Positions 1-8,674 of a stretch of DNA of 39,663 nt are shown in pieces. The notes under the pieces were generated by a model. That model was given only the letters and a program-made list of their open reading frames with translations. It made no database searches and was not told the origin of the DNA. The position numbers were made by a program, and so were the translations under genes. The stretch's first letter is position 1. Each line of letters starts with the position of its first letter. Source of the DNA: JAWXCM01 sp034408745 (GTDB taxonomy: Bacteria; Acidobacteriota; Terriglobia; Bryobacterales; Bryobacteraceae); assembly GCA_034408745.1 (NCBI GenBank), contig JAWXCM010000063.1:1-39663 (forward strand), read 5' to 3'.

Positions 1-147
1 CCTCCGGGTGACCCGATACCAACGCCTTTTGGTCAGTCATTCCCAACAGTATCAACTACTTCAAACCACGAACCCGGAATCAACTGCCGTTTTTAGGATA
101 ACTCAGCCACTTACTCTGGCGGCCCCATCGGCTTTGAAGCGCAGGCC
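1..147. other. Left edge: disrupted upstream part of the TonB receptor gene
   Basis: This stretch has visibly lower GC than the coding sequence that follows. In the receptor's reading frame a TAG stop lies at 94-96. The codons after it (97-147) read like the usual plug region of Oar-type receptors (an aspartate-asparagine followed by a Gly-Gly-Pro-Ile-Gly stretch), while the residues before the stop do not resemble the family. No frame gives a convincing continuation leftwards. It could be a contig end, a rearrangement breakpoint or a degenerate N-terminal part. No promoter could be assigned. Confidence 0.5.
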
Positions 148-2793
148 GTGAAACCCAGCGTCGACGCGGTCGGCGAATTCCGCGTGGTCACCAACAACCT
201 CTCGGCCGAGTTCGGCAACCGCATGGGCGGCCACGTGTTCGTCAATATCAAGTCCGGGACCAATCAGTTCCACGGCACGGCGTTTGAGTTCCTCCGCAAC
301 TCGGAGCTCGACGGCACGAACTTCTTCGCCAACCGCAACGGCTCAGCCAAGCCTGCCTATAAGCAGAATCAGTTCGGCGGCACGGTCGGCGGACCGATTC
401 GCAAGGACAAGACGTTCTTCTTCGCGTCGTATGAAGGCACGCGCACTCGCCTCGGACGCAGCTTTGTCTCCACCGTGCCAATCGACGAAATTCGCGAGGG
501 CAACTTTAATCGCATCCGCCCCATCTTTGACCCAGCCACCACAGTTGGCACCGCGGCCAGTTTCACCCGTCAGCAGTTCCCCAACAACATCATTCCGAGG
601 AACCGCTGGGATCCGCTGTTTCCCAAACTGCTCGCACTCTATCCCCGGCCGACGGACAATTCCAGGATCGCCAACAACTTCTTCTACTCGCCGAGCGAGA
701 GCAACGACGTCGACGTGCTCGACCTGAAGGGCGACCACAACATCAACGACAGCAACCGCATATCCGTCCGGTTCAGCAAGCGCGCCCGCGACCGCTTTGA
801 GCCGGGTCCGCTGCCCATGCCCGCTGACGGCGCCCTCGCTACCACCACCGTCATCCGCACCAACAGCATCGCGGCTTCCTGGAACTCGACGCTCAACGCC
901 AGCATGGCGAACGAAGTCCGCTTCGGCTTTACGGACTTCCCCACCAGGTTCGACGTTCCGTACGACAAACCGCTGTTCGACGAGTACGGCATCAAAGGCA
1001 TTCCAAAGACCACCTTCGCCACTTCCAACGATCACGGTCTGTCGCGCTTCTCGCCGGCTGGCTATGCCGAACTGGGCACACGTTCGTTCTGGCCGAACAT
1101 CAACAACATGCGTACGTACCAGTTCAACGAGACGCTCTATCACAACTTCGGCAAGCACAACATTCGCTATGGCGGCGAGTTCCGTCATGAAAACGTGTTC
1201 CGCAACGCGGCGCGTTTCGCGCGAGGCCAGTTCGCGTTCGGCCGCGAGTTCACGGCGAACCCCGCCAACCGAGGCGCCACCGGCGACGGCATGGCGGAAT
1301 TCATGCTCGGCCTTGCGTCCGGCGGCACCATCGGCAACGAAATCGGGGAGAACCTCATGGCGAAGACCATCGCCGGCTTCGTGCAGGACGACTGGAAGAT
1401 CACCCCGCGTCTCACCCTCAACCTGGGCGTTCGCTACGACATCTTCTACGCTCCCACGGCTCCCGACAGCCTCGTGTCGTCCTTTGAGCTCGACTTTGCC
1501 AACGTCGGCGCCAATGCTCGTCTGAAGCAGATTCGACCGAAGGATGGCGGCGATTGCCTCTGTGAAAACGATCTGAACAACTTCGCACCGCGCATCGGAC
1601 TGGCCTGGAAGGCGACCCAGAAGACTGTAATCCGAGCCGGCGTCGGCGTCATCTACGCACGTGCCGATGCGCTGCAGACCCAGTGGGCGCGGTTCCAGAA
1701 TCAGTCTCCCGATTTCATCGAAATCGGCTTCGGCACCATCGACCGCATCAATCCGCGCCTTACTCTGAGCGGCGGATTCCCGGCGGTCACGCTGCCTGCT
1801 ACCGAGATCCCCGGCCCGAACTCCATCGGTATCACAGCGCCTTCCAAATATCTGCCGACGCAGTACTCCCAGCAGTGGTTCGCTGATATTCAGCGCGAAT
1901 TGCCGTTCGACACGCTGTTTACGATCGGCTACAACGGGAACGGAACGCGCCAGATGCTGGCTGACGTGAACTACGCCATACCGTTCAACATCGAGCCATC
2001 GCCCATACCGATCGCCAATCGACGCCTGTGGCCCTTCTACAACAACGTCTCGCGTCCCCAGGCGGTCGGCAATCTCAGCTACAACGGCATGATTGTAAAG
2101 GTTGAGAAACGCTTCAGCAAGGGCCTCACGTTCCTGTCGTCGTACACGTGGTCGCACGCCATCGACAACTCTGATGAGGCAGGCAACAACGACGGTGGCG
2201 GAGCTGGCCTCAAGCCCTGGGATCGCTCGCTTAACCGCGGTCCGGCCCTCACCGACGTTCGCCATAACTACATCCTCAGCACCACGTGGGAAGTCCCCGT
2301 CGGTCGCAAGCGCGCCGTCCTGGGCGACATCAACCGCTTTGCCGACTTGCTTGTCGGCGGTTGGCAGCTCAGCGGTATCTTCAGCCGCACCTCGGGCCTG
2401 CCCTTCACGGTGTCCACTTCCGGCGGCATCACCAACGCCGGCGGCGCCGACCGTCCCAACCGTCTCCGCGACGGAGCCTTGCCGGCCAGCGAACGCACCA
2501 TCGACCGCTGGTTCGACGTCAGCGCCTTCGCCGTCCAGCCCCAGTTCACCTACGGCAACTCGGGCCGCAACATCCTCAACGGACCGACACTGACCAACCT
2601 CGACCTCTCCGTCGGCAAGACGTTCACTGTCACCGAGCGTGTCCGCCTGCAGTTCCGCGCCGAGGCTTTCAACGCCACGAACACCCCGTTTTTCGGACTC
2701 CCGGGAGCCAACATCACCGGCGCCGGAGTCGGCCAGATCACCAGCGCCGGCGAGCCCCGCCGCGTCCAGTTCGGGCTCAAGCTGCTGTTCTGA
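148..2793 (+). CDS. TonB-dependent receptor, Oar-like, N-terminally truncated
   Basis: Outer-membrane TonB-dependent receptor of the Oar-like group that is abundant in acidobacteria and is usually assigned to uptake of large organic ligands; the substrate cannot be told. Residues 1-60 hold the end of the plug domain (AVGEFRVVTNNLSAEFGNR, then a Gly-Thr-Asn-Gln-Phe-His-Gly stretch). The remainder is a long beta-barrel with alternating aromatic strands, for example NFAPRIGLAWKATQKTVIRA and LTFLSSYTWSHAIDNS. The last residue is phenylalanine, as expected for BamA-assembled barrels. Family members are usually 1000-1200 residues with a signal peptide, a carboxypeptidase-regulatory-like domain and a whole plug; all of these are missing. 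The GTG at 148 is only the first start after an in-frame TAG at 94, so it is not a believable native start. The gene is either a pseudogene or cut by the window edge plus an upstream error. Confidence 0.85.
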   Translation: MKPSVDAVGEFRVVTNNLSAEFGNRMGGHVFVNIKSGTNQFHGTAFEFLRNSELDGTNFFANRNGSAKPAYKQNQFGGTVGGPIRKDKTFFFASYEGTRTRLGRSFVSTVPIDEIREGNFNRIRPIFDPATTVGTAASFTRQQFPNNIIPRNRWDPLFPKLLALYPRPTDNSRIANNFFYSPSESNDVDVLDLKGDHNINDSNRISVRFSKRARDRFEPGPLPMPADGALATTTVIRTNSIAASWNSTLNASMANEVRFGFTDFPTRFDVPYDKPLFDEYGIKGIPKTTFATSNDHGLSRFSPAGYAELGTRSFWPNINNMRTYQFNETLYHNFGKHNIRYGGEFRHENVFRNAARFARGQFAFGREFTANPANRGATGDGMAEFMLGLASGGTIGNEIGENLMAKTIAGFVQDDWKITPRLTLNLGVRYDIFYAPTAPDSLVSSFELDFANVGANARLKQIRPKDGGDCLCENDLNNFAPRIGLAWKATQKTVIRAGVGVIYARADALQTQWARFQNQSPDFIEIGFGTIDRINPRLTLSGGFPAVTLPATEIPGPNSIGITAPSKYLPTQYSQQWFADIQRELPFDTLFTIGYNGNGTRQMLADVNYAIPFNIEPSPIPIANRRLWPFYNNVSRPQAVGNLSYNGMIVKVEKRFSKGLTFLSSYTWSHAIDNSDEAGNNDGGGAGLKPWDRSLNRGPALTDVRHNYILSTTWEVPVGRKRAVLGDINRFADLLVGGWQLSGIFSRTSGLPFTVSTSGGITNAGGADRPNRLRDGALPASERTIDRWFDVSAFAVQPQFTYGNSGRNILNGPTLTNLDLSVGKTFTVTERVRLQFRAEAFNATNTPFFGLPGANITGAGVGQITSAGEPRRVQFGLKLLF

Positions 2794-2817
2794 TCGACGA
2801 CGCTCGCAAAAAGAAAC

Positions 2818-2853
2818 GGCCGCCAGGTTCGATGCCTGGCGGCCATTTTGTTT
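2818..2853 (+). terminator. Rho-independent terminator after the TonB receptor
   Basis: A perfect 10-bp GC-rich stem (GGCCGCCAGG at 2818-2827 pairing with CCTGGCGGCC at 2835-2844) encloses a 7-nt loop and is followed by ATTTTGTTT. It lies 24 nt after the receptor stop codon, so it should end that transcript before the quinoprotein gene. Confidence 0.85.
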
Positions 2854-2910
2854 CAGAGAGCCGGTCAGCCCCGTGGAGGGCGTGTTGGTATGTTTGCTAT
2901 CCTCGACCCA

Positions 2911-4617
2911 ATGCGGCTTTTCCTCCCCCTGCTCCTCGTGTGTCTCCCCGCACTCCAGGCCGCAACCCTCGACGGAGCAAAGGTTTACGCCGACCACTGC
3001 GCCTCCTGTCACGCCTCTCCCGCAGGCCGAATTCCCTCCCGCGAGACGATGGCTCGCCTCACCCCCCGCCGTATCGTAAACTCGCTCGAAAGCGGAATCA
3101 TGTTCATGCCCGGCCGCCGCATGACCCCGGAGGAGCGCCGCTCCGTAGCCGAATTCCTGACTGGAAAGTCGTACGGCATCCAACAGGCCCAGTCGACGGC
3201 GGGCCGCTGCGCCGCCGCGTCCCCTGCCCCCGCCGGACGCCTCACCGCCGCCAACCTGCCAAGCCTGAAGCTGCGCTGGGCGTTCGGCTTTGAAGGCGAG
3301 GTGATGGCCTTCGCCCAGCCCACCGTCTCGGGAAACCGACTGTATGTCGGCAGCGCCAGCGGAAGCGTCTACGCGCTCGACGCGGCAACCGGCTGCACGC
3401 ACTGGCAGTTTGAGGCCGAAGCCGCCGTGCGCACCGCCATCGTCGTTCAGGGCGACCGGCTCTGGTTCGGCGACCTCCACTCGAACGTCTACTCGGTCGA
3501 CAGCGGCAGCGGCGAAATGCGCTGGAAGAAGAAGCTCGACGCGCACCCGTCGGCCCGCATCACCGCCGCCCCCGCGCTCCATGAAGGCCGCCTGTACGTC
3601 CCTGTTTCATCATTTGAAGAAGGCATGGCGTCGATGCCGAGCTACTCGTGCTGCACGTTCCGTGGCAGCCTGGTGGCCCTCGACGCCACCAGCGGCCGCC
3701 AAATCTGGCAGCGCTTCACAATCGACAAACCTGCTGCTGTCCGCGGCAAAAACAAGCAGGGCGCCGCGCAGCGAGGCCCGTCCGGAGTGGCCATCTGGTC
3801 GACCCCTACCGTCGATCCGAAGCGCGGCCTGGTCTATGTGACCACCGGAGACAACTACTCCGATCCCGGCACCCCCTTGAGCGATGCGATCCTGGCCATC
3901 CGCCTCAACAACGGCTCCATCGCATGGGCAAAACAGGTGCTCGCCAATGACCGCTGGAACGCTGCCTGCCTCGGCGACAAAGTGAATTGCCCTGAAGACA
4001 ACGGCCCCGACGCGGATTTCGGCTCCTCCGCCCTCCTCACCCGCACCCCGTCCGGCCGCGAGCTCCTCATCGCCGCGCAAAAATCCGGCATCGTCTGGGC
4101 ACTCGACCCGGATAAACGGGGTGAGATTGTCTGGAGCACACCCGCCGGAAAAGGTGGGCCGCTCGGAGGAATTCAGTGGGGCCACGCACTCGACGCGACA
4201 CAGGTCTACGCACCCATCTCGGACGTGCAACTGCCGGACATGGCCAACACGGGCGGCGGACTCGTGGCCCTCAATCTCGAAACCGGCAAGGTCGCGTGGA
4301 AAGCCCCTCCCGCCGCCTGCGGCACTCGAGCGCCCTGCAGCCCGGCCCAGATGGCGGCGGCCGCCGTAATTCCGGGAGCAGTCATCTCCGGCGCCCGCGA
4401 CGGCATCTACCGCGCCTACGCCGCCGGCGACGGCAGCATCCTCTGGTCCTTCGACACCTGGCGCGACTTCGAGACTGTCAACAACGTGGCCGCACGAGGC
4501 GGTTCCATTGATGGCCCCGGCCCGACAATCGCCGGTAATATGATGTACGTAAACTCGGGATATTCGCTCTGGAACGGCCGCGGCGGAAACGTACTGCTCG
4601 CGTTTTCCGCGGATTAA
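2911..4617 (+). CDS. PQQ- and heme c-containing dehydrogenase (polyvinyl-alcohol-dehydrogenase type)
   Basis: Periplasmic quinohemoprotein expected to oxidise an alcohol with PQQ and pass electrons to its own cytochrome c domain. A start at the ATG 2911 gives a clean signal peptide (MRLFLPLLLVCLPALQA); upstream in-frame codons to 2848 encode nothing signal-like. A heme c motif CASCH follows at about residues 31-35. Beta-propeller blades with the PQQ-repeat signature then recur (GSVYALDAATG, GSLVALDATSGRQIW, GGLVALNLETGKVAWK). An adjacent Cys-Cys in SYSCCTFRGS matches the CCTFRG element of polyvinyl alcohol dehydrogenases and the vicinal disulfide of PQQ enzymes. The 568-residue length fits that family. 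Its stop codon lies 1 nt from the convergent potD stop, so any terminator must sit inside coding sequence. The true substrate is unknown; many relatives act on small alcohols. Confidence 0.8.
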   Translation: MRLFLPLLLVCLPALQAATLDGAKVYADHCASCHASPAGRIPSRETMARLTPRRIVNSLESGIMFMPGRRMTPEERRSVAEFLTGKSYGIQQAQSTAGRCAAASPAPAGRLTAANLPSLKLRWAFGFEGEVMAFAQPTVSGNRLYVGSASGSVYALDAATGCTHWQFEAEAAVRTAIVVQGDRLWFGDLHSNVYSVDSGSGEMRWKKKLDAHPSARITAAPALHEGRLYVPVSSFEEGMASMPSYSCCTFRGSLVALDATSGRQIWQRFTIDKPAAVRGKNKQGAAQRGPSGVAIWSTPTVDPKRGLVYVTTGDNYSDPGTPLSDAILAIRLNNGSIAWAKQVLANDRWNAACLGDKVNCPEDNGPDADFGSSALLTRTPSGRELLIAAQKSGIVWALDPDKRGEIVWSTPAGKGGPLGGIQWGHALDATQVYAPISDVQLPDMANTGGGLVALNLETGKVAWKAPPAACGTRAPCSPAQMAAAAVIPGAVISGARDGIYRAYAAGDGSILWSFDTWRDFETVNNVAARGGSIDGPGPTIAGNMMYVNSGYSLWNGRGGNVLLAFSAD

Positions 4618-4618
4618 A

Positions 4619-5641
4619 TCAGGCCGATTTCACCTCTGTCCACAGCCGGTCCCGCAGCCGCTGGATCTCCGGCGAGCTCGAAGCGGCCCACTCGCCTCGC
4701 GCCAGCACCTCCGCCGACGGATAGAGCGTCGGCAGGTTCCGAATCGCCTCCGGCAGCAGCGCCCGCGCCGAGCCGTTCGCCGTAGCCGTCCGAGCCCCTT
4801 TCACCACGCCGGCTGCCACCTCCGGCCGCAACAGATAATTCAGGAACTCATGAGCCAGATCCCGCCGCACCGACTCCCGCAGAATCACTGCCACATCGGG
4901 GTACAGCGCAAACCCTTCCGCGGGATAGCAGAACGCCAGCTTGTCCGATTCATCCAGAGCCTGTTGCGCCGTGGTCGACCATAACTGCGCCGCCACCACG
5001 TCGCCCGCAATCAGCTGATCCCGAACCTCGGCATTGATGTACGCCCGGAGCAGCGGCTTCTGCGCGACAGCCGCACCCTGCGCCGCCCGCAGGTCCGCCG
5101 CGTCCCGCGTGTTCAGTGACTTACCCAGCTTCCGCAGGCAAGCCCCAAACACATCCACCGGGTCGTCGAGCATGGTCATCCGGCCCTTCAAATCCGCGCG
5201 CCACAGGTCCGCCCACGCCGTCACACCCAGAGACTTCGCGTAACAGATACCCGTGGCGTTCCACATATACGGCACTCCCCACGTGAGCTCCGGATCCCAC
5301 GCCGGACGTCGAAACGGGACATCCAGATGCCCCAGGTTCGTGAGGCGCGAGTGGTCGACCTGGCCCAGCAGCCCCATCTCCCGCATCGGCTCGATGAGAT
5401 AGCTGGTTGGAAATACCACGTCCCAGCCGGAGTTGCCGCCCATCACCCGCGCCAGCATTTCCTCATTGCTTTCATACACGGCATAGCGGACGCGCACGCC
5501 GAACTCACGCTCGAAATTCGGGATGGTCTCCGGACCCACGTAGCTCGACCAGTTCCACACGTTGAGCCTGGGCCGCAAGTCCCGCGAGCACGAAGCGGCG
5601 GCGGTCGACAGCCCGGCGAGAAACCACGTGCGCCTGGTCAT
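4619..5641 (-). CDS. potD: Spermidine/putrescine ABC transporter, substrate-binding lipoprotein
   Basis: Periplasmic polyamine-binding component, last gene of the potABCD operon. The N-terminus has an arginine pair and a lipobox-like AAASC near residue 18, so it is probably a lipoprotein anchored in the inner membrane. The mature part begins with LNVWNWSSYVGPETIPNFE, the typical start of PotD/PotF-type binding proteins, followed by the SGWDVVFPTSY segment. The ATG at 5641 overlaps the potC stop (TGATG) and has AGGAG 8 nt upstream; an in-frame GTG at 5644 is the alternative start. About 340 residues is normal for the family. Spermidine versus putrescine preference cannot be judged from sequence. 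Confidence 0.88.
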   Translation of the reverse strand: MTRRTWFLAGLSTAAASCSRDLRPRLNVWNWSSYVGPETIPNFEREFGVRVRYAVYESNEEMLARVMGGNSGWDVVFPTSYLIEPMREMGLLGQVDHSRLTNLGHLDVPFRRPAWDPELTWGVPYMWNATGICYAKSLGVTAWADLWRADLKGRMTMLDDPVDVFGACLRKLGKSLNTRDAADLRAAQGAAVAQKPLLRAYINAEVRDQLIAGDVVAAQLWSTTAQQALDESDKLAFCYPAEGFALYPDVAVILRESVRRDLAHEFLNYLLRPEVAAGVVKGARTATANGSARALLPEAIRNLPTLYPSAEVLARGEWAASSSPEIQRLRDRLWTEVKSA

Positions 5642-6402
5642 CACCTGGTCTCCTGCAGCTTCGACGACACCGCGATGAGTACGCCCAGGCCGACCACAAT
5701 CAATGTCGATATCGCATTCACCACCGGGTTCGCGCCCCGCCGTGCCAGTGCGTACACCACCATCGGCAGAGTCTCGGAATCAACGCCGGCCACCATGCTG
5801 GTAATTACGTAGTCGTCAAAGGAAATCGTGAATGCCAGCAGCCCCGCCGCCGCAACCGCGGGGAAGATTAGCGGCAGCGTCACACGCCGGAACGTCGTCC
5901 ACTCAGTGGCGCCCAGATCCAGCGCGGCCTCTTCCAGGCTCGCGTCCATGCTACGCAATCGAGCACTCACCACAATCACCACATAAGCGATGCAGAACAT
6001 CGTGTGCGCCGCGATTACGGTGTGCATCCCCAGGTGCATGCCTACATACCGGAACAGCCACTGAAAGAACGCCAGCAGTGAAACACCCATCACGATCTCA
6101 GGCGTCACCAATGAAAGGTACAACGTCCCTGAAACAGCCCTCGAGCTCCGCTTCCAGAGCCCATACGCGCACAGTGTGCCGATAATGGTCGAAGCCAGTG
6201 TCGCGGCAAACGCAATCAGCAGACTGTTCCACGTAGCCTCGGCCAGCTGGGCATCACGAAACGCCGCATCGAACCACTTCAGGGAGAACCCCGTCCAAAC
6301 CGTAAATCGCGACTCGTTGAAGCTGAACACCGCCAGCACCAGCAAAGGCAGATGCAGAAACGCGAATGCCGCGGCCGCATACAACCCCAGCAGTCGACTC
6401 AC
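5641..6402 (-). CDS. potC: Spermidine/putrescine ABC transporter permease PotC
   Basis: Inner-membrane permease of the polyamine importer, 253 residues with six predicted membrane helices. The EAA loop that docks to the ATPase is clear (EEAALDLGATEWTTFRRV followed by a Leu-Pro-Leu-Ile stretch). The reading frame is open further upstream, but that part overlaps potB and is not membrane-like. The GTG at 6402, whose GTGA overlaps the potB stop, gives MSRLLGLYAAAAFAFLHLPL, the expected first helix. It is therefore translationally coupled to potB, and its own stop overlaps the potD start. Confidence 0.88.
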   Translation of the reverse strand: MSRLLGLYAAAAFAFLHLPLLVLAVFSFNESRFTVWTGFSLKWFDAAFRDAQLAEATWNSLLIAFAATLASTIIGTLCAYGLWKRSSRAVSGTLYLSLVTPEIVMGVSLLAFFQWLFRYVGMHLGMHTVIAAHTMFCIAYVVIVVSARLRSMDASLEEAALDLGATEWTTFRRVTLPLIFPAVAAAGLLAFTISFDDYVITSMVAGVDSETLPMVVYALARRGANPVVNAISTLIVVGLGVLIAVSSKLQETR

Positions 6403-7229
6403 AACGCGTCCTCCGACTGCGTCCGCATCCACACCACCAGCAGCACCAGCGACAACAGCATCAGCACCAGCGCCACAGCCGACCCAAACGGCCAGTCCCT
6501 CGCAGTAGTGAACTGATTCTGAATCAGGTTCCCCGCCATTACCGTCTTCCCGCCGCCCAACAGATCCGGCGTCAGATATGCACCGAGGCAAGGGATAAAT
6601 ACCAGTACTGCGGCCGCACGAAACCCCGGCGCACACAACGGCACAATCACACGAATCAAAGTCTGCCATGGCGACGCGCCCAGATCCGCGGCGGCCTCAG
6701 TCAGTGACTTATCCAGCCGCTCCAGAGTCGCGTACAAAGGCAGCACCACGAACGGCAGATAGCCATACACCAGCCCGACGAACACCGCGCCATCGTTGTA
6801 CAGCAGCGGCAGCGGCTCGCGAATCAGGCCCAGTCCAGTCAGTGCGGTATTAATCAGCCCGGTATCCCGAAGCAGAACCATCCACGCATACGTGCGAACC
6901 AGGAAACTGCTCCAGAACGGCAGCATTACAAGCTGCAGATACAGGTTTCGACGCTTCCCCGCCCTCGAAATAAACAGCGCCAGCGGAAACCCCAGCAGCA
7001 GACATCCCACGGTAGCGACACCCGCCAGCACAAACGTGCGCAGAAAAATCGCGCCATACAGACCATCGGCGATCCGCGAATAATTGTCGCCGGTAAATTC
7101 AGGTGCAACTCCACCGTAAACACCGCGGCTTTGAAAGCTGTAGAGCAGAATAATCGCCAGCGGAGCCACGAACAGCAGCGACAATGTCACCACACCTGGG
7201 GCCAGAAACGCTCGCCGAAGCCGGTCCAT
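6399..7229 (-). CDS. potB: Spermidine/putrescine ABC transporter permease PotB
   Basis: First permease subunit of the polyamine importer, about 276 residues and six membrane helices beginning with VVTLSLLFVAPLAIILLYSF. The EAA motif reads EAAADLGASPWQTLIRVIVP. The start ATG at 7229 overlaps the potA stop as TGATG; a GTG lies directly before it. The same GTGATG arrangement is found at the potC/potD junction, suggesting tight translational coupling throughout. With PotC it should form the heterodimeric membrane channel energised by PotA. Confidence 0.88.
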   Translation of the reverse strand: MDRLRRAFLAPGVVTLSLLFVAPLAIILLYSFQSRGVYGGVAPEFTGDNYSRIADGLYGAIFLRTFVLAGVATVGCLLLGFPLALFISRAGKRRNLYLQLVMLPFWSSFLVRTYAWMVLLRDTGLINTALTGLGLIREPLPLLYNDGAVFVGLVYGYLPFVVLPLYATLERLDKSLTEAAADLGASPWQTLIRVIVPLCAPGFRAAAVLVFIPCLGAYLTPDLLGGGKTVMAGNLIQNQFTTARDWPFGSAVALVLMLLSLVLLVVWMRTQSEDAL

Positions 7230-8197
7230 CACCGCAGACCCGCGAGTTCATCCTGCGGTTGCCACCACAGATAAACCTGCTCACCCGGATGAAATCCCGC
7301 ATCCGGCCGAGCAACTTCCGTCACCACCGTTTCCCCCGACTCCGTCCGCGCCGCAATATGCAGACGATTCCCCAGAAATGTCGACCGCTCTACTGTCCCG
7401 CGAACCAGCCGCGCGCCATTCCCCGGCGCGACCCGCGAGATATGCGTCGACTCCGGCCGCACGCCAATGCCGTGAACCCAGTTCACCTCGCCCAGGAACG
7501 AAGCCACAAACCGCGTGCAAGGCCGCACATATAGATCCTCAGGCGACCCTGCCTGTTCCAGCCGCCCCGCATGCATTACCGCGATCTCGTCCGACAGCGA
7601 CAGCGCCTCTTCCTGATCGTGCGTGACAAACACAAACGTGATCCCGACCTGCCGCTGCAGAGCCTTCAACTCGGCCCGCACCTGCTTGCGCAAATTTGGA
7701 TCGAGTGCTGACAGAGGCTCGTCCAGCAACAGCAGTTTGGGTCGAAGCACCAGGCTCCGCGCCAGCGCGACGCGCTGCCGTTCGCCCCCCGACAGTTGGT
7801 GCGGATACCGGTCCTCTTTCCCGCTCAGATGCACCAGATCAAAAACCTCACCCACTCGACGGGCCATCTCATCAGCCGCGGTACGGGCCTGCCTCAACCC
7901 AAACTCCACATTTCCCCGAGCCGTTAAATGAGGGAATAACGCATAATTCTGAAAAACCGTGCTGACTGGCCGCTGATAAGGCCGCAGGTGGTTGATCCGG
8001 GCGCCATCCAGCAACACATCACCGCTGGTGGCCGATTCAAACCCCGCAATCATCCGAAGCGTGGTAGTCTTCCCACAACCCGACGGACCCAGCAGCCCGT
8101 AAAACGCACCTGTCTCGACGCTCAGTGAAACATCGTCGACAGCGGCATGAGAGGCAAAGTGCTTCGAGACCCGTCGAAGCTCGAGGACAGCGGGCAT
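7229..8197 (-). CDS. potA: Spermidine/putrescine ABC transporter ATPase PotA
   Basis: ATP-binding subunit, first gene of the potABCD operon. Residues 1-235 form the ABC domain with Walker A (GPSGCGKTT), Q-loop (VFQNYALFPHLT), signature (LSGGERQRVALARSL), Walker B (LLLLDEPLSALD) and H-loop (FVTHDQEEA). The C-terminal ~85 residues resemble the TOBE-type regulatory domain of PotA/MalK-like ATPases (GVRPESTHIS, then a stretch on ligand-dependent strands). At 322 residues it is slightly shorter than E. coli PotA. It is divergent from the decayed sigma factor gene. Neighbours and order (A-B-C-D) are those of the classic polyamine operon. Confidence 0.9.
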   Translation of the reverse strand: MPAVLELRRVSKHFASHAAVDDVSLSVETGAFYGLLGPSGCGKTTTLRMIAGFESATSGDVLLDGARINHLRPYQRPVSTVFQNYALFPHLTARGNVEFGLRQARTAADEMARRVGEVFDLVHLSGKEDRYPHQLSGGERQRVALARSLVLRPKLLLLDEPLSALDPNLRKQVRAELKALQRQVGITFVFVTHDQEEALSLSDEIAVMHAGRLEQAGSPEDLYVRPCTRFVASFLGEVNWVHGIGVRPESTHISRVAPGNGARLVRGTVERSTFLGNRLHIAARTESGETVVTEVARPDAGFHPGEQVYLWWQPQDELAGLR

Positions 8198-8212
8198 TTC
8201 GTCTTACCCGGA

Positions 8213-8239
8213 ATATTACCGCATGTAAGAAACTGCCAA
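8213..8239 (-). promoter_or_regulatory. Possible promoter of potABCD
   Basis: Reading the minus strand, TTGGCA (8239-8234) and TAATAT (8218-8213) are separated by 15 nt, and the predicted start of transcription would fall about 10 nt before the potA ATG. The -35 is good, but the spacer is short and the -10 is imperfect, so this is a weak prediction. Confidence 0.3.
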
Positions 8240-8261
8240 CTGGAGAGACTACCTGTTCGGA

Positions 8262-8674
8262 ATGCAGTCGCGATACGAAGATCTGCTGGCCCGCTACCTC
8301 TCTCCGACCGCTCTGCCGCGCTTTCGCGGCGAACGTGGGTCTGCCGCGTCGCGCACAATACCGCCCTCAGCTACCTGGCCGGACAAACCAGGCGCTCGGC
8401 CCGGGAACAAACCCTGCCTACGTCAGTGGACCCGGCAGGAACGGCGAACCCCGAGCGCGATGCCCTCGCCCGCGAGAAACAGCAGCGACTTTGGAATGCA
8501 ATCTGGGAGCTGCCGCTGCCGGACCGGCAGATTATCGTGCTGTATCTGGAAGAAATGACCGCCGCCGAGATGGAAGCCGTAACCGGCCTCAGCGCCGGAA
8601 GCATCGCAACCCGTCTCACCCGAATCCGACAACGCCTCGCAGCCCGGATGCGCGAAGAGGAGGTGCGCCGGTGA
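8262..8674 (+). pseudogene. ECF-type RNA polymerase sigma factor, degenerate (frameshifts, sigma2 core missing)
   Basis: The second half is a sound ECF sigma factor: WVCRVAHNTALSYL (end of region 2) and a full region 4 with LWNAIWELPLPDRQIIVLYL and a helix-turn-helix ending SAGSIATRLTRIRQRLA. The first half is damaged. The normal start MQSRYEDLLARYLSP is encoded from 8262 in another frame. A second alternative frame reads RPLCRAFAANV, and only then does the frame of the C-terminal half carry homology. About 25-30 residues of the conserved sigma2 core (the -10-recognising, core-binding part) are absent. The C-terminal frame is open back to 8147, but its upstream residues do not look like a sigma factor. 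I read this as a decayed gene, although an assembly error is possible. It overlaps its partner gene by GTGA at 8671. Confidence 0.65.

Noticed and set aside
343..3582. A 1079-codon open frame on the minus strand across the TonB receptor and quinoprotein genes
   Set aside because: Its composition (Gly/Ala/Val/Arg/Glu-rich, no domain) is that of an antisense shadow in GC-rich DNA, and both sense genes are clearly real.
6403..6669. Upstream open extension of potC
   Set aside because: It overlaps potB and is not membrane-like; the GTG at 6402 gives the normal PotC start.
8147..8261. Start of the sigma factor at the ATG 8147
   Set aside because: Residues before WVCRVAHN in this frame bear no likeness to sigma region 2, and the start lies inside potA; the homologous N-terminus is in another frame from 8262.
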